A stretch of 64,000 nt of DNA from JARFQW01 sp963842955 (GTDB lineage: Bacteria > Pseudomonadota > Gammaproteobacteria > Steroidobacterales > XN24), in assembly GCA_963842955.1 (NCBI GenBank), contig CAWJIJ010000006.1, forward strand, positions 186,001-250,000. Direction: 5' to 3'. A model generated the notes under the pieces. That model did no database searches. It saw nothing but the letters and a program-made list of their open reading frames with translations, and was not told the origin of the DNA. Each line of letters opens with the position of its first letter. Position 1 is the first letter of the stretch. Shown in pieces: positions 44,069-51,609 of this stretch. Position numbers and translations under genes: made by a program.

Positions 44069-44492
44069 CTGGCCCGGATTCCGTCCAAACACGGGTGGAC
44101 GACCAGCGGTCGTGCCAGGTTAGTCCCTGGCGATCAATGAGCATCCACAGCACACCCAGGCCCGCCGCGCCCCAGCTGACGAGCGCGAAGAAGAATCGCA
44201 GCACGGCATCCCTTGGCGTCAGTTCTCCCCCGTCCTTGCGCCGGACCACGAGACGCCAGGCCCGCATGCCCAGGGTCTGGCCTGCTCGCAGCCAGAACCC
44301 ACAGAAAAAGGCCATGGCCAGGCCGAGTAGTCCCAGCCGAAACCACGGATTGCCGGGTTCCACCGCTTCTCCGCCGGTCAGCGTCAAGGTTGCGGCGGAA
44401 AAGAACATGAACAGCGCAATCAGAGTCAGCGCGTCATACAAAGCAGCGCCGAGGCGTCGAAGCAACGTGGCGGGCTTCAGTTCTGCCGGCAT
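44052..44492 (-). CDS. RDD family membrane protein
   Basis: A 146-residue protein with three to four helices. The RDD signature is seen in LLRRLGAALYDALTLIALFM (Arg and Asp) and QTLGMRAWRLVVRRKDGGELTPRDAVLRFF. Function is unknown; some RDD proteins transport ions. It begins 51 bases after the stop of the M14 carboxypeptidase gene on the same strand. Confidence 0.88.
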   Translation of the reverse strand: MPAELKPATLLRRLGAALYDALTLIALFMFFSAATLTLTGGEAVEPGNPWFRLGLLGLAMAFFCGFWLRAGQTLGMRAWRLVVRRKDGGELTPRDAVLRFFFALVSWGAAGLGVLWMLIDRQGLTWHDRWSSTRVWTESGPVTGSG

Positions 44493-44543
44493 GGCAGGGG
44501 GTCCGGAGCGCGGGGCGGAACCGCGGGAAACGGGGACGGTACT

Positions 44544-46478
44544 TCAGCCGCGGCGGCGGCGCCAGGCATAGACCAACAGGCCGAGAAGTTCGAGACCGCC
44601 CAGGCCACCGCCACCACCACCGCCGCTGCCGCCACTGCCACCACCGCCGCCGGGTGGCTGTACCGGCGTGGTGGCAAAGGCGGCGCATACGGTCTCCGTC
44701 GGTGCGGCCGCGCCGGGATCCATGGCGATAAAGGGCTTGAAGCTGCAGTCCGGGCCGCCCTGGTCTCCCGTGACGCCGGGCTCCGATTCGAGGCCTGTCC
44801 AGTGGCCTCCGGCCCAGTCCACCGCCGTGCCCGGGTCGGCATCCAGCCGCTGTCCGGTCATATCGATCGCGGAGACCGACAGCACGGCGGCTGCGGGACT
44901 CGCTGGGGCCCAGGTTCCCGGAACCGCGAATTCCACGCTGACGGAGTCGGTGGCATACCGGCGGAAGCCGTCGGGCGCGCCACCCGCCCCGGTCAGCCAG
45001 GCATCGGGGCTCGCGCCGAGATCCAGTGTTCCCAGCCCGGGGACTTCGAGCGCGAGGGCGGGCGCCAGCGGCCCGGGCTGTCCCGGATAGCTGACCACTT
45101 CGCCCGCATTGCTCCGCCAGCGCATGGGTTTGTCGAAGGCGAGCCAAAGCTGGTAGCGGCTGCCGGGGACCAGGGCCCGGTTCGTGCCGACTCTCAGGCG
45201 CGCACCGTCGGGTCCGGGTACCAGGTCGCCCCGATAGACGGTTTCCCCGGAGTCCAGTTCGCGGATTTCGGCGGCGGCTACGGAAGCCGCGCCGCCCATG
45301 AGGTAGTAGCCGGGGAGAGTCATGGTGAACACCTCGGCCTGCATCCGGGGTACTTCGCTGGCCGGCAGGATAAAGCCGCTGTGGCTCACGCCGGTGCCCC
45401 CGTACGCGGCGCCGCCGTTACGGGGCTCAAGTTCCAGGGTCCAGCTCGGAATCTGGAAGGTGTAGGCAAAGTAGTCGGCGGTGGTGCCGATTCCGCGGCT
45501 CCCCGGCTGGGCAGGGCCCCAGAAGTACTTGTCGTTGAGGGCGGCCCGCATCCGCGTCGCGAGATTCGTGGTGATCGCGTCCCGTCGGGCGTTGCCGGTC
45601 ATCGGCGCAAGGAAAATCTGCGTGAAAGAATGCGCATCCACATAAAAGCGGAGCCGGTTCTCCGGACCCAGCGCGGCGGCGGCAAGCAAGGCCCGCGCCT
45701 CTGGTTCGGAGGCGGCGGAGGGGCCGCGGTTGACCAGGCTGACCGGGTTCGACAACGAGCCGCCGTTGAGGCCGAAACCCCGAGCATTGTTCCGATTGAG
45801 GTCCACGCCGTAGAAATTGTCCGACGTCGTGTCGAGGTCCTGGTCGATGGCGCTCCCGGATGCGGACGGGTTGGCCAGGTTCTTGCGCCGCATGCGGCCT
45901 TCCCTGGGCTGCTCGGCGGAGGCGCTGACACGATCCGGATAGCGCTGGGTCGAGATCAGGCCGTCGATGTTATGGACCGGCAGAATGACGACCGTCACGT
46001 CGTCGATGAGCCAGCTGCCGACACCGTCATCGCCCGCCATTTCGACGAGCCGCTCGAACACGGCCGTTACGGCCTCGGGGCTCTGCCATTCCCGGGCATG
46101 GATGCCGCCGTTGAGCATGACCGCGGGTTCCGGCCGGCCGTCTCGTGTGAACTGATCGGGATCGCCGATGACGTAGGCCCAGATATCCCGCCCGGACACG
46201 GTTTTCCCGACGATGGAACCGGTGACAAAGCTGAATTCCGCATCCAGGGCCTGGTGGCGGGCATGCAGGCTTTCCCAGGTGCGGAAGCCGGTCACCGGCG
46301 TGAGGGAATCCACCGGAACCGGTACGGGGTAACCGATCGCGATCCCGGAGCCCGTGCTGTCATTTTCCGTGTAGGTGAACATCGCGTCGCGGCAGCTGGG
46401 ATCCAACGGATTGGTGATCGTCCCCTGGCTATCGAACTGGCACGCGGCAGTCGCAGGATCCACGAGCAGTCCAACCAT
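44544..46478 (-). CDS. Exported M14 zinc carboxypeptidase with GlyGly-CTERM anchor
   Basis: A 644-residue protein. The M14 domain has the HxxE zinc motif at H127/E130 (IHAREWQSPE), the third ligand in DAHSFTQ near residue 280, and the catalytic Glu in LELEPRNGG. After a beta-rich region comes a long Gly/Ser stretch, one hydrophobic helix (LGGLELLGLLVYAW) and an Arg cluster at the very end. This is the GlyGly-CTERM sorting signal, processed by rhombosortase and linked to type II secretion. The start is problematic: the ATG at 46478 leaves only MVGLLVDPATA as leader, and the best Shine-Dalgarno nearby serves a TTG in another frame. The rest of the gene is intact. Confidence 0.88.
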   Translation of the reverse strand: MVGLLVDPATAACQFDSQGTITNPLDPSCRDAMFTYTENDSTGSGIAIGYPVPVPVDSLTPVTGFRTWESLHARHQALDAEFSFVTGSIVGKTVSGRDIWAYVIGDPDQFTRDGRPEPAVMLNGGIHAREWQSPEAVTAVFERLVEMAGDDGVGSWLIDDVTVVILPVHNIDGLISTQRYPDRVSASAEQPREGRMRRKNLANPSASGSAIDQDLDTTSDNFYGVDLNRNNARGFGLNGGSLSNPVSLVNRGPSAASEPEARALLAAAALGPENRLRFYVDAHSFTQIFLAPMTGNARRDAITTNLATRMRAALNDKYFWGPAQPGSRGIGTTADYFAYTFQIPSWTLELEPRNGGAAYGGTGVSHSGFILPASEVPRMQAEVFTMTLPGYYLMGGAASVAAAEIRELDSGETVYRGDLVPGPDGARLRVGTNRALVPGSRYQLWLAFDKPMRWRSNAGEVVSYPGQPGPLAPALALEVPGLGTLDLGASPDAWLTGAGGAPDGFRRYATDSVSVEFAVPGTWAPASPAAAVLSVSAIDMTGQRLDADPGTAVDWAGGHWTGLESEPGVTGDQGGPDCSFKPFIAMDPGAAAPTETVCAAFATTPVQPPGGGGGSGGSGGGGGGGLGGLELLGLLVYAWRRRRG

Positions 46479-46502
46479 CAGAATGGCGGCGACGAGCCCG
46501 GA

Positions 46503-47594
46503 TCAACGGAGTTCCTCCCGCACCGCCGCGGAGATCGCGGGGTCGCCCCGAAGCCGGCCCGTCGCTTCCCGTGCCGCCGGTGAGTCTGCGAGCCGCAGGT
46601 ACAGCACCAGGTGGCGGGCGGTCAGCTCGTCGGTTTCGCGGGAAAGGCGCTCGGCCATCCGGGCCACCAGGGACTCATCACCGTAGCGAGCCAGTGCGGC
46701 TGCCGCACTGGCGCCGACAGCCGGATCGCCGAGCAGGGCCTCGAGCCACCGGCCCGTGGCGGGGTCCTCCGGCCAGCGTCGTCCTGCTTCGAGAATGGCT
46801 GCCGACGCCAGATCGCCGCGATCCAGCGCGGCTTCCAGCAGCGGGCGAACCTCCGGGGCCGATAGCGATCGGGTAAGAGCGAGGGCCTGTAGCGCACTCG
46901 GGGCATCGCCCCGGACGAGCACTGTGGCCAGGATATCGGTGTCGGCAGGGTCCCGGGCGGCAAGCGCCAGTTCGCCCAGGGACGAATCCTGGGAAACGAG
47001 CGAGGCCAGGCTGAAGGAAATCGGCGCTCGCGAGGCGGCCGGTGCCGCAAACAGGGCCTTTACCAGTCCTTGTCTGAACAATGATCCGGGGGCCGCTGCC
47101 AGGGCTTCCATGCTCAGTGCCGTGTCGCCGATGGTGACGCGGGGTCCAAGGCTTTCGGCCACGGCCCGGATATCCAGGGTTCTGAGGGAGTGACGTGCCT
47201 GGGCGGCGGCGTCGTAGAGCGGGATGTGAACAAGGCCGCGGGTTTCCTCGACCGGCACCAGTACCTCGCTCTCCCGGACAGCCAGGGTCTCCAGGAACTG
47301 GCGTGAACCGGCCCGGTCGGGCATCGATGCCAGCCGGCGGGCCGCATCTGCAAGGAGCTTGTCCCGGCCGGCCGGCGGCAGAGCCGGGTCTTTGGCAATG
47401 CCCATCGCGAACGCTGCGAGGCCTTCGGAATCCGATTGCTTTTCCAGCCGATCGGCCGCGGCGTGGGCCTGTTCCACCTCCGGCCCGTTTGCCTGCTTCA
47501 TCGCCAGGTCGCGGTCCAGCAGTTGCCGTTCGGCCAGAGCCGGGCTGGCCAACAGGCCGAGGACGCCGAGGAGGAGGGTGCGAATAAGCGGCAA
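46503..47594 (-). CDS. Exported hypothetical protein with HEAT-like repeats
   Basis: A 363-residue protein with a signal peptide (LIRTLLLGVLGLLASPALA) and an all-helical body rich in Ala, Leu and Arg. The C-terminal half has HEAT-like blocks such as APEVRPLLEAALDRGDLASA and DPAVGASAAAALARYGDE. I do not recognise a named family. It lies 24 bases upstream of the M14 carboxypeptidase on the same strand, so the two are probably co-expressed and both act outside the cytoplasm. Confidence 0.75.
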   Translation of the reverse strand: MPLIRTLLLGVLGLLASPALAERQLLDRDLAMKQANGPEVEQAHAAADRLEKQSDSEGLAAFAMGIAKDPALPPAGRDKLLADAARRLASMPDRAGSRQFLETLAVRESEVLVPVEETRGLVHIPLYDAAAQARHSLRTLDIRAVAESLGPRVTIGDTALSMEALAAAPGSLFRQGLVKALFAAPAASRAPISFSLASLVSQDSSLGELALAARDPADTDILATVLVRGDAPSALQALALTRSLSAPEVRPLLEAALDRGDLASAAILEAGRRWPEDPATGRWLEALLGDPAVGASAAAALARYGDESLVARMAERLSRETDELTARHLVLYLRLADSPAAREATGRLRGDPAISAAVREELR

Positions 47595-47812
47595 TTTGAA
47601 TGCCTACGAAGAGTTTCCTACATCATACCACCCGGCTGATTCGGGGAGAGAAATCCCGACCTTATGTCCTGCGGGAAGGTGTCAGCGACCTTCGGAAAAC
47701 CTTCGTATCGCTACGTTTATCTAATTTTTTTATTATTTGTCAGTAGGTTACGTTGATACCTGCCGCAGGGCGCCCTAGGGTCTGGTCACCAGTCCCGCCA
47801 CGAGGAATTGCC
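47595..47812. promoter_or_regulatory. Divergent intergenic region with an AT-rich core
   Basis: This 218-base region separates the exported-protein operon from the winged-helix regulator. Its core (about 47713-47742) is a run of A and T, with TATCTAAT and TATTAT hexamers, that is very unlike the GC-rich surroundings. CTGGTCACCAG, a perfect 11-base palindrome, lies at 47782-47792, 20 bases before the regulator ATG. Promoters in both directions and an operator are likely, though not assignable. Confidence 0.45.
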
Positions 47813-49003
47813 ATGCGCCAGCGATTGCCCAGTGTTTTCCGGATCGGACCGTTCCGGGTCGAACCCAAGGCCGGCGAGATTCACGGGCCCCATGGCCTGG
47901 TACGTCTTCACCCCCGGGCCATGAGCGTCCTGGTCTTCCTGGCGGAGCGTCCCGGACTCCTGGTCACCCGCGAAACCCTGCTCGCCGCGATCTGGACGAA
48001 CGAGCCGGTGGGCGACCATGCCCTGACCCACGTCATCAGCGAAATCCGCCATGGCCTTCGGGACCAGGCCCATGCGCCCGCCATCATCCAGACGCTCCCG
48101 AAGCGCGGCTATCGATTGCTGGCGCCCGTGACCGGTTTGCCGCAAGACGATCCTCCGGGCAACGGCGGGCCGTCCACCAGGCGTGAACCTGCAGCTTCCA
48201 ATCCGGGACCCGCCCGCGGGCTGTGGGCTGAGCTGCGCCGCCGCCGGGTGGTGCGCGTCGCCCTCGCGTACATGGTATTCGCCTGGGTTGCGACCGAGGT
48301 GTCGGCCACGATCCTTCCGATTGTCCACGCACCCGACTGGGCCATCACGTTTATCGTGGTGACCCTGGCGCTGGGGTTTCCCGTCAGCGTGGCTCTGGCC
48401 TGGGCGTTTGATATCGATGCGGGACGGGTTCGCAGGGCGCCCAGGGAAGTCCCCATCGTGACCCCGTTCCGGTTTGTCGGGACACTCGCCGCGCGTGCGC
48501 TTTTGCTGGTCCTGTGCACGGCGATGCTGACCGCCAATCTGGTCTCATCCGGCGGCGCGCAGTGGCTGAGTCCCGAGGACGCGGACACCGTATCGGCACC
48601 GGCCGTTGTCGTCGTCGAACCCTTCGCCGCAGCCGGGCGGATCGTCACCGCGCGGGCCTTGTCCCACAGTCTGACCGAGGAAGTCATGCTGCGGCTTGCC
48701 GCGATTCCCGGCATGCGGGTGCGGGCATCCGGCGCGTCGGCGGATCTTGCCTTGAGCGGGCTGGTCAACGTGGTGGGCGGACGGGTCAGAGTGATCGTGC
48801 GCCTCAACGAGATCGATAGCGGCGACCAGGTCTGGGCGGCGGAGGCGGAGGGTCCCGTTCCCGATAGCCCGGCGGCCTGGCGGAGGCTGGTGGATGAATT
48901 GGCCGGGCAGTTTCAGCCCGGAGTCCAGCTGGCTGAACACGAGGTTCGACCGGACCGTTGCCCGGTAGTCGCCGCGGCGACCACGCGCTCCGGTGCGGCT
49001 TGA
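47813..49003 (+). CDS. Membrane-anchored winged-helix regulator without TPRs
   Basis: A 396-residue protein with an OmpR/CadC-type winged-helix domain (residues 8-104, ending LPKRGYRLLAPV), a linker, and three membrane helices at about 147-170, 177-198 and 222-243. The first two belong to the motif ELRRRRVVRVALAYMVFAWV / DWAITFIVVTLALGFPVSVALAWAFDID, typical of TPR-type membrane regulators of marine gammaproteobacteria. A short FlgO-like domain (residues about 260-370) follows, but the usual TPRs are absent. The ATG at 47813 has GAGGAA upstream. It is 46 bases before a full-length paralogue. Confidence 0.88.
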   Translation: MRQRLPSVFRIGPFRVEPKAGEIHGPHGLVRLHPRAMSVLVFLAERPGLLVTRETLLAAIWTNEPVGDHALTHVISEIRHGLRDQAHAPAIIQTLPKRGYRLLAPVTGLPQDDPPGNGGPSTRREPAASNPGPARGLWAELRRRRVVRVALAYMVFAWVATEVSATILPIVHAPDWAITFIVVTLALGFPVSVALAWAFDIDAGRVRRAPREVPIVTPFRFVGTLAARALLLVLCTAMLTANLVSSGGAQWLSPEDADTVSAPAVVVVEPFAAAGRIVTARALSHSLTEEVMLRLAAIPGMRVRASGASADLALSGLVNVVGGRVRVIVRLNEIDSGDQVWAAEAEGPVPDSPAAWRRLVDELAGQFQPGVQLAEHEVRPDRCPVVAAATTRSGAA

Positions 49004-49049
49004 TGCTTGAAGCGGCCGCTATACTTCGGCCATTGCAACGGGGACCCGT

Positions 49050-51374
49050 ATGCAGGAGCTATTGCTCAACGGTTTTGCGCTGGGAGACCTCCGGATTCGG
49101 CCTTTGCTGGGCGAAATCGAAGCGCCCACGGGCGTGCGTCATGTCCAGCCCAAGACCATGGAGGTGTTGCTGCGGCTCGCCCGGGAGCCCGGCGAGGTGG
49201 TCTCCAGGGAAACTCTCCTGCACGACGTCTGGAGGCCCGGATATCCCAGCATGCAGCCCCTTACCCGCTGCGTATCCGATCTGCGCCAGGCGCTGGCTGA
49301 CGACGCCCATGAACCGCGTTTCGTACAGACGCTGCCGAAGCGGGGGTACCGCCTCCTGATTGCCCCAAGGCCCCTGGACGTATCGGGCGAGACGGAACCC
49401 TCGTCCGACCCGGGGCTGCCTCTCGCGGAATCCGGCTCCGGCATGGCCCGCGCGACTCGCGGACATGTACTTCGGGTGGCCGCGGTCTACGGTGCCCTGG
49501 CATGGCTGCTGGTTCAGGTGGCCGAAACGGTGTTTCCGGCCCTCGGTCTTCCAGACTGGACGCTGACCTTTGTCCTTGCCCTGCTGGTGCTTGGATTTCC
49601 GCTCGCACTGGTCCTGGGCTGGGCCACGTCCTCCCCCGGCGCGCCGGGCGTCCGCAACCGCGGCGTGGCGGTTTCCCTGGGCCTGGCGGGCCTCTTGATT
49701 TCAGGAGCCGCCGGCTGGTGGTTCCATGAGCGCTCCGTTCTGTCACCGGAGGTGGCGGGTCCCGTCAGTTCGCCGCCGTCGGCCGAACTCGCCGCGGAGC
49801 CGACCCTGGCCGTGTTGCCCTTTGCCGGCCTGCAGGACGCGGACGGCGAGCCCGGACTGGCAGAGGGTCTGTCGGAAGAGCTGACCACTCGCCTGATGCA
49901 CCACGATGCGCTCCGCGTGGCCTCGTGGCGCTCGGCCCGCTACCACGCGGCCCAGGGCGGAGACGTCCCTTCCATCGCCGGCCGTCTTGGCGTGGGTGCC
50001 GTTCTGGAAGGCACGCTTACGCGTCAGGGCGAAGAAATCACGCTGGCGGTCAGCCTCGCCGACGGCCGTCAAGGCCTGTCGCTCTGGGCGGAAACGTTTA
50101 CCGCCACCGGACCCGCCGTGTCCCAGGTGACTCAAGATGTGGCCCGGGAGGTGCTGGCAGCGCTGGGCGTGGTGCTTGTCGGCCCCGCCGCGGAGCCGGC
50201 CCCGGTGACCGGACTTGAGGCCTACGATCTCTATCTTCAGGCCCGCCAGCTTCTCCGGGAGCCGAAGACACCCGTTGCACTGGACACAGCGGGGCGCCTC
50301 CTGGCCCGGAGCCTCCAGCTGGATCCCGGGTATGGACCCGCCCGGGCGGCAGAGTGTGACCTGGCCGTGCACCGCTACCAGCGCAATCGAACGGGCGCAC
50401 TGCTGAACCTCGCCGAAACCGCCTGTGCCGAAGCTACCGCGCTGGATCCGGATTTTGCGGAGACTCATGCGGCACGGGGTGCCCTTTACCGGCTCACCGG
50501 TCGGCTGGAAGCGGCCGAGGACGAGTATCGACTGGCCCTGGCCGCTTTCCCGAAGCTGATTGAAGCGCAATACGGGCTCGGCGATGTGCTGCACGCCCGA
50601 AACCGTCCCGATGAGGCGTATGCGGCGTACCAGGCGGCTATCGATATCGATCCGTCCTACTGGGGCAGCTACACCGCCATGGGACACTTTCTGGTCAACG
50701 TGGGCCGTGGCCGGGAGGCCATTCCGTACTACCGCAAGGTGGTCGAGCTGAAAGGTGACAGTGCCGATGCCTGGACATCCCTGGGGGCCGGGCTGATGGA
50801 CACGGGCGAGAGCGAGGCAGCCGAAGCGGCGTTTCGCCGCTCCCTCGAGATCGAGCCCACCGTCTTTGCCTGGGCGAACCTGGGCGAGATCTATTTCGGT
50901 ACGCGCATGCCTGACGCGGTGAATGCCTTTAGGGAGGCGACCCGGCTGGCTCCCGACGTCTACTGGACCTGGGGAGAACTGGCGGAGGCGGCGGCCTTCG
51001 TTCGCGGTGAGGAAGCATTGGCCCGGGACAGTCTCCTCAGGGCCATCGAGCTGGCCAGCCAGGCGGCGGTCCAGACCCCGGCGGATGCCATGGTTCATAC
51101 TGATCTGGCCCGTTACCTGTCGCAGGCCGGCCGTCTGCCCGAAGCGCTCCAGAGTGCCGAGCGGGCGATCGAGCTGGCGCCTCGCGGGCCTGACGGTCAT
51201 GCCGCCCGGGCCCTTGTGCTGGCCCGAAGCAACGATCCGGACCCTGCCATCGATGCGCTGGAACAGGCCGTGTCGCTTGGCTATAACCCGGAGTACCTGG
51301 TAGCAGACCCGCGATGGGAAGGACTGTGGTCATCAGACCGCTTTCGGGCCCTGGCGGGCACGCCGGCGGGCTAG
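49050..51374 (+). CDS. Membrane-anchored winged-helix regulator with FlgO-like and TPR domains
   Basis: A 774-residue protein: winged helix at residues 8-104 (MEVLLRLAREPGEVVSRETLL, FVQTLPKRGYRLL), membrane helices at about 140-165, 170-192 and 206-224, a FlgO-like domain at 250-372 (PTLAVLPFAGLQDADGEPGLAEGLSEELTTRL), and eight or more TPRs from 385 to 770. By topology, the winged helix is cytoplasmic and the TPRs periplasmic. A direct signal from envelope to DNA, as in CadC/ToxR, is inferred. It shares the layout of the gene upstream. The target genes are unknown; the 52-residue gene follows after 36 bases. Confidence 0.92.
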   Translation: MQELLLNGFALGDLRIRPLLGEIEAPTGVRHVQPKTMEVLLRLAREPGEVVSRETLLHDVWRPGYPSMQPLTRCVSDLRQALADDAHEPRFVQTLPKRGYRLLIAPRPLDVSGETEPSSDPGLPLAESGSGMARATRGHVLRVAAVYGALAWLLVQVAETVFPALGLPDWTLTFVLALLVLGFPLALVLGWATSSPGAPGVRNRGVAVSLGLAGLLISGAAGWWFHERSVLSPEVAGPVSSPPSAELAAEPTLAVLPFAGLQDADGEPGLAEGLSEELTTRLMHHDALRVASWRSARYHAAQGGDVPSIAGRLGVGAVLEGTLTRQGEEITLAVSLADGRQGLSLWAETFTATGPAVSQVTQDVAREVLAALGVVLVGPAAEPAPVTGLEAYDLYLQARQLLREPKTPVALDTAGRLLARSLQLDPGYGPARAAECDLAVHRYQRNRTGALLNLAETACAEATALDPDFAETHAARGALYRLTGRLEAAEDEYRLALAAFPKLIEAQYGLGDVLHARNRPDEAYAAYQAAIDIDPSYWGSYTAMGHFLVNVGRGREAIPYYRKVVELKGDSADAWTSLGAGLMDTGESEAAEAAFRRSLEIEPTVFAWANLGEIYFGTRMPDAVNAFREATRLAPDVYWTWGELAEAAAFVRGEEALARDSLLRAIELASQAAVQTPADAMVHTDLARYLSQAGRLPEALQSAERAIELAPRGPDGHAARALVLARSNDPDPAIDALEQAVSLGYNPEYLVADPRWEGLWSSDRFRALAGTPAG

Positions 51375-51410
51375 CGCCGGCACTCGCAACACCTTCAGGA
51401 GGTGGATCTG

Positions 51411-51569
51411 ATGGGAGACCGACCGAGAAAACCACCGCCGGGAGACCGGCCCAGAAAACCCCCGCCGTCAGGCTGGGAGTCCGTGCAGACGCGTATGCAG
51501 GCCATCTGGTTCGTGCTGGGCCTGCTGGCGGGCATCGTGCTGATGCTCGTAATCCGGAGTGCCGGATAG
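51411..51569 (+). CDS. 52-residue membrane protein with helix like that of the S8 peptidase
   Basis: A small gene with a perfect Shine-Dalgarno (AGGAGGTG, 7 bases before the ATG). The N-terminus has two tandem GDRPRKPPP units (residues 2-10 and 11-19), then SGWESVQTRMQA, then one membrane helix WFVLGLLAGIVLMLV and a short tail IRSAG. The basic N-terminus should be cytoplasmic. The helix is nearly the same as the C-terminal helix of the convergent S8 peptidase (FFVLGLLTGVVLMLI). No known family is recognised. It probably shares a transcript with the TPR regulator. Confidence 0.75.
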   Translation: MGDRPRKPPPGDRPRKPPPSGWESVQTRMQAIWFVLGLLAGIVLMLVIRSAG

Positions 51570-51609
51570 TCTTTTCCGGCAGGTCCCCATCGATCGGCGC
51601 TTGCGGTGA

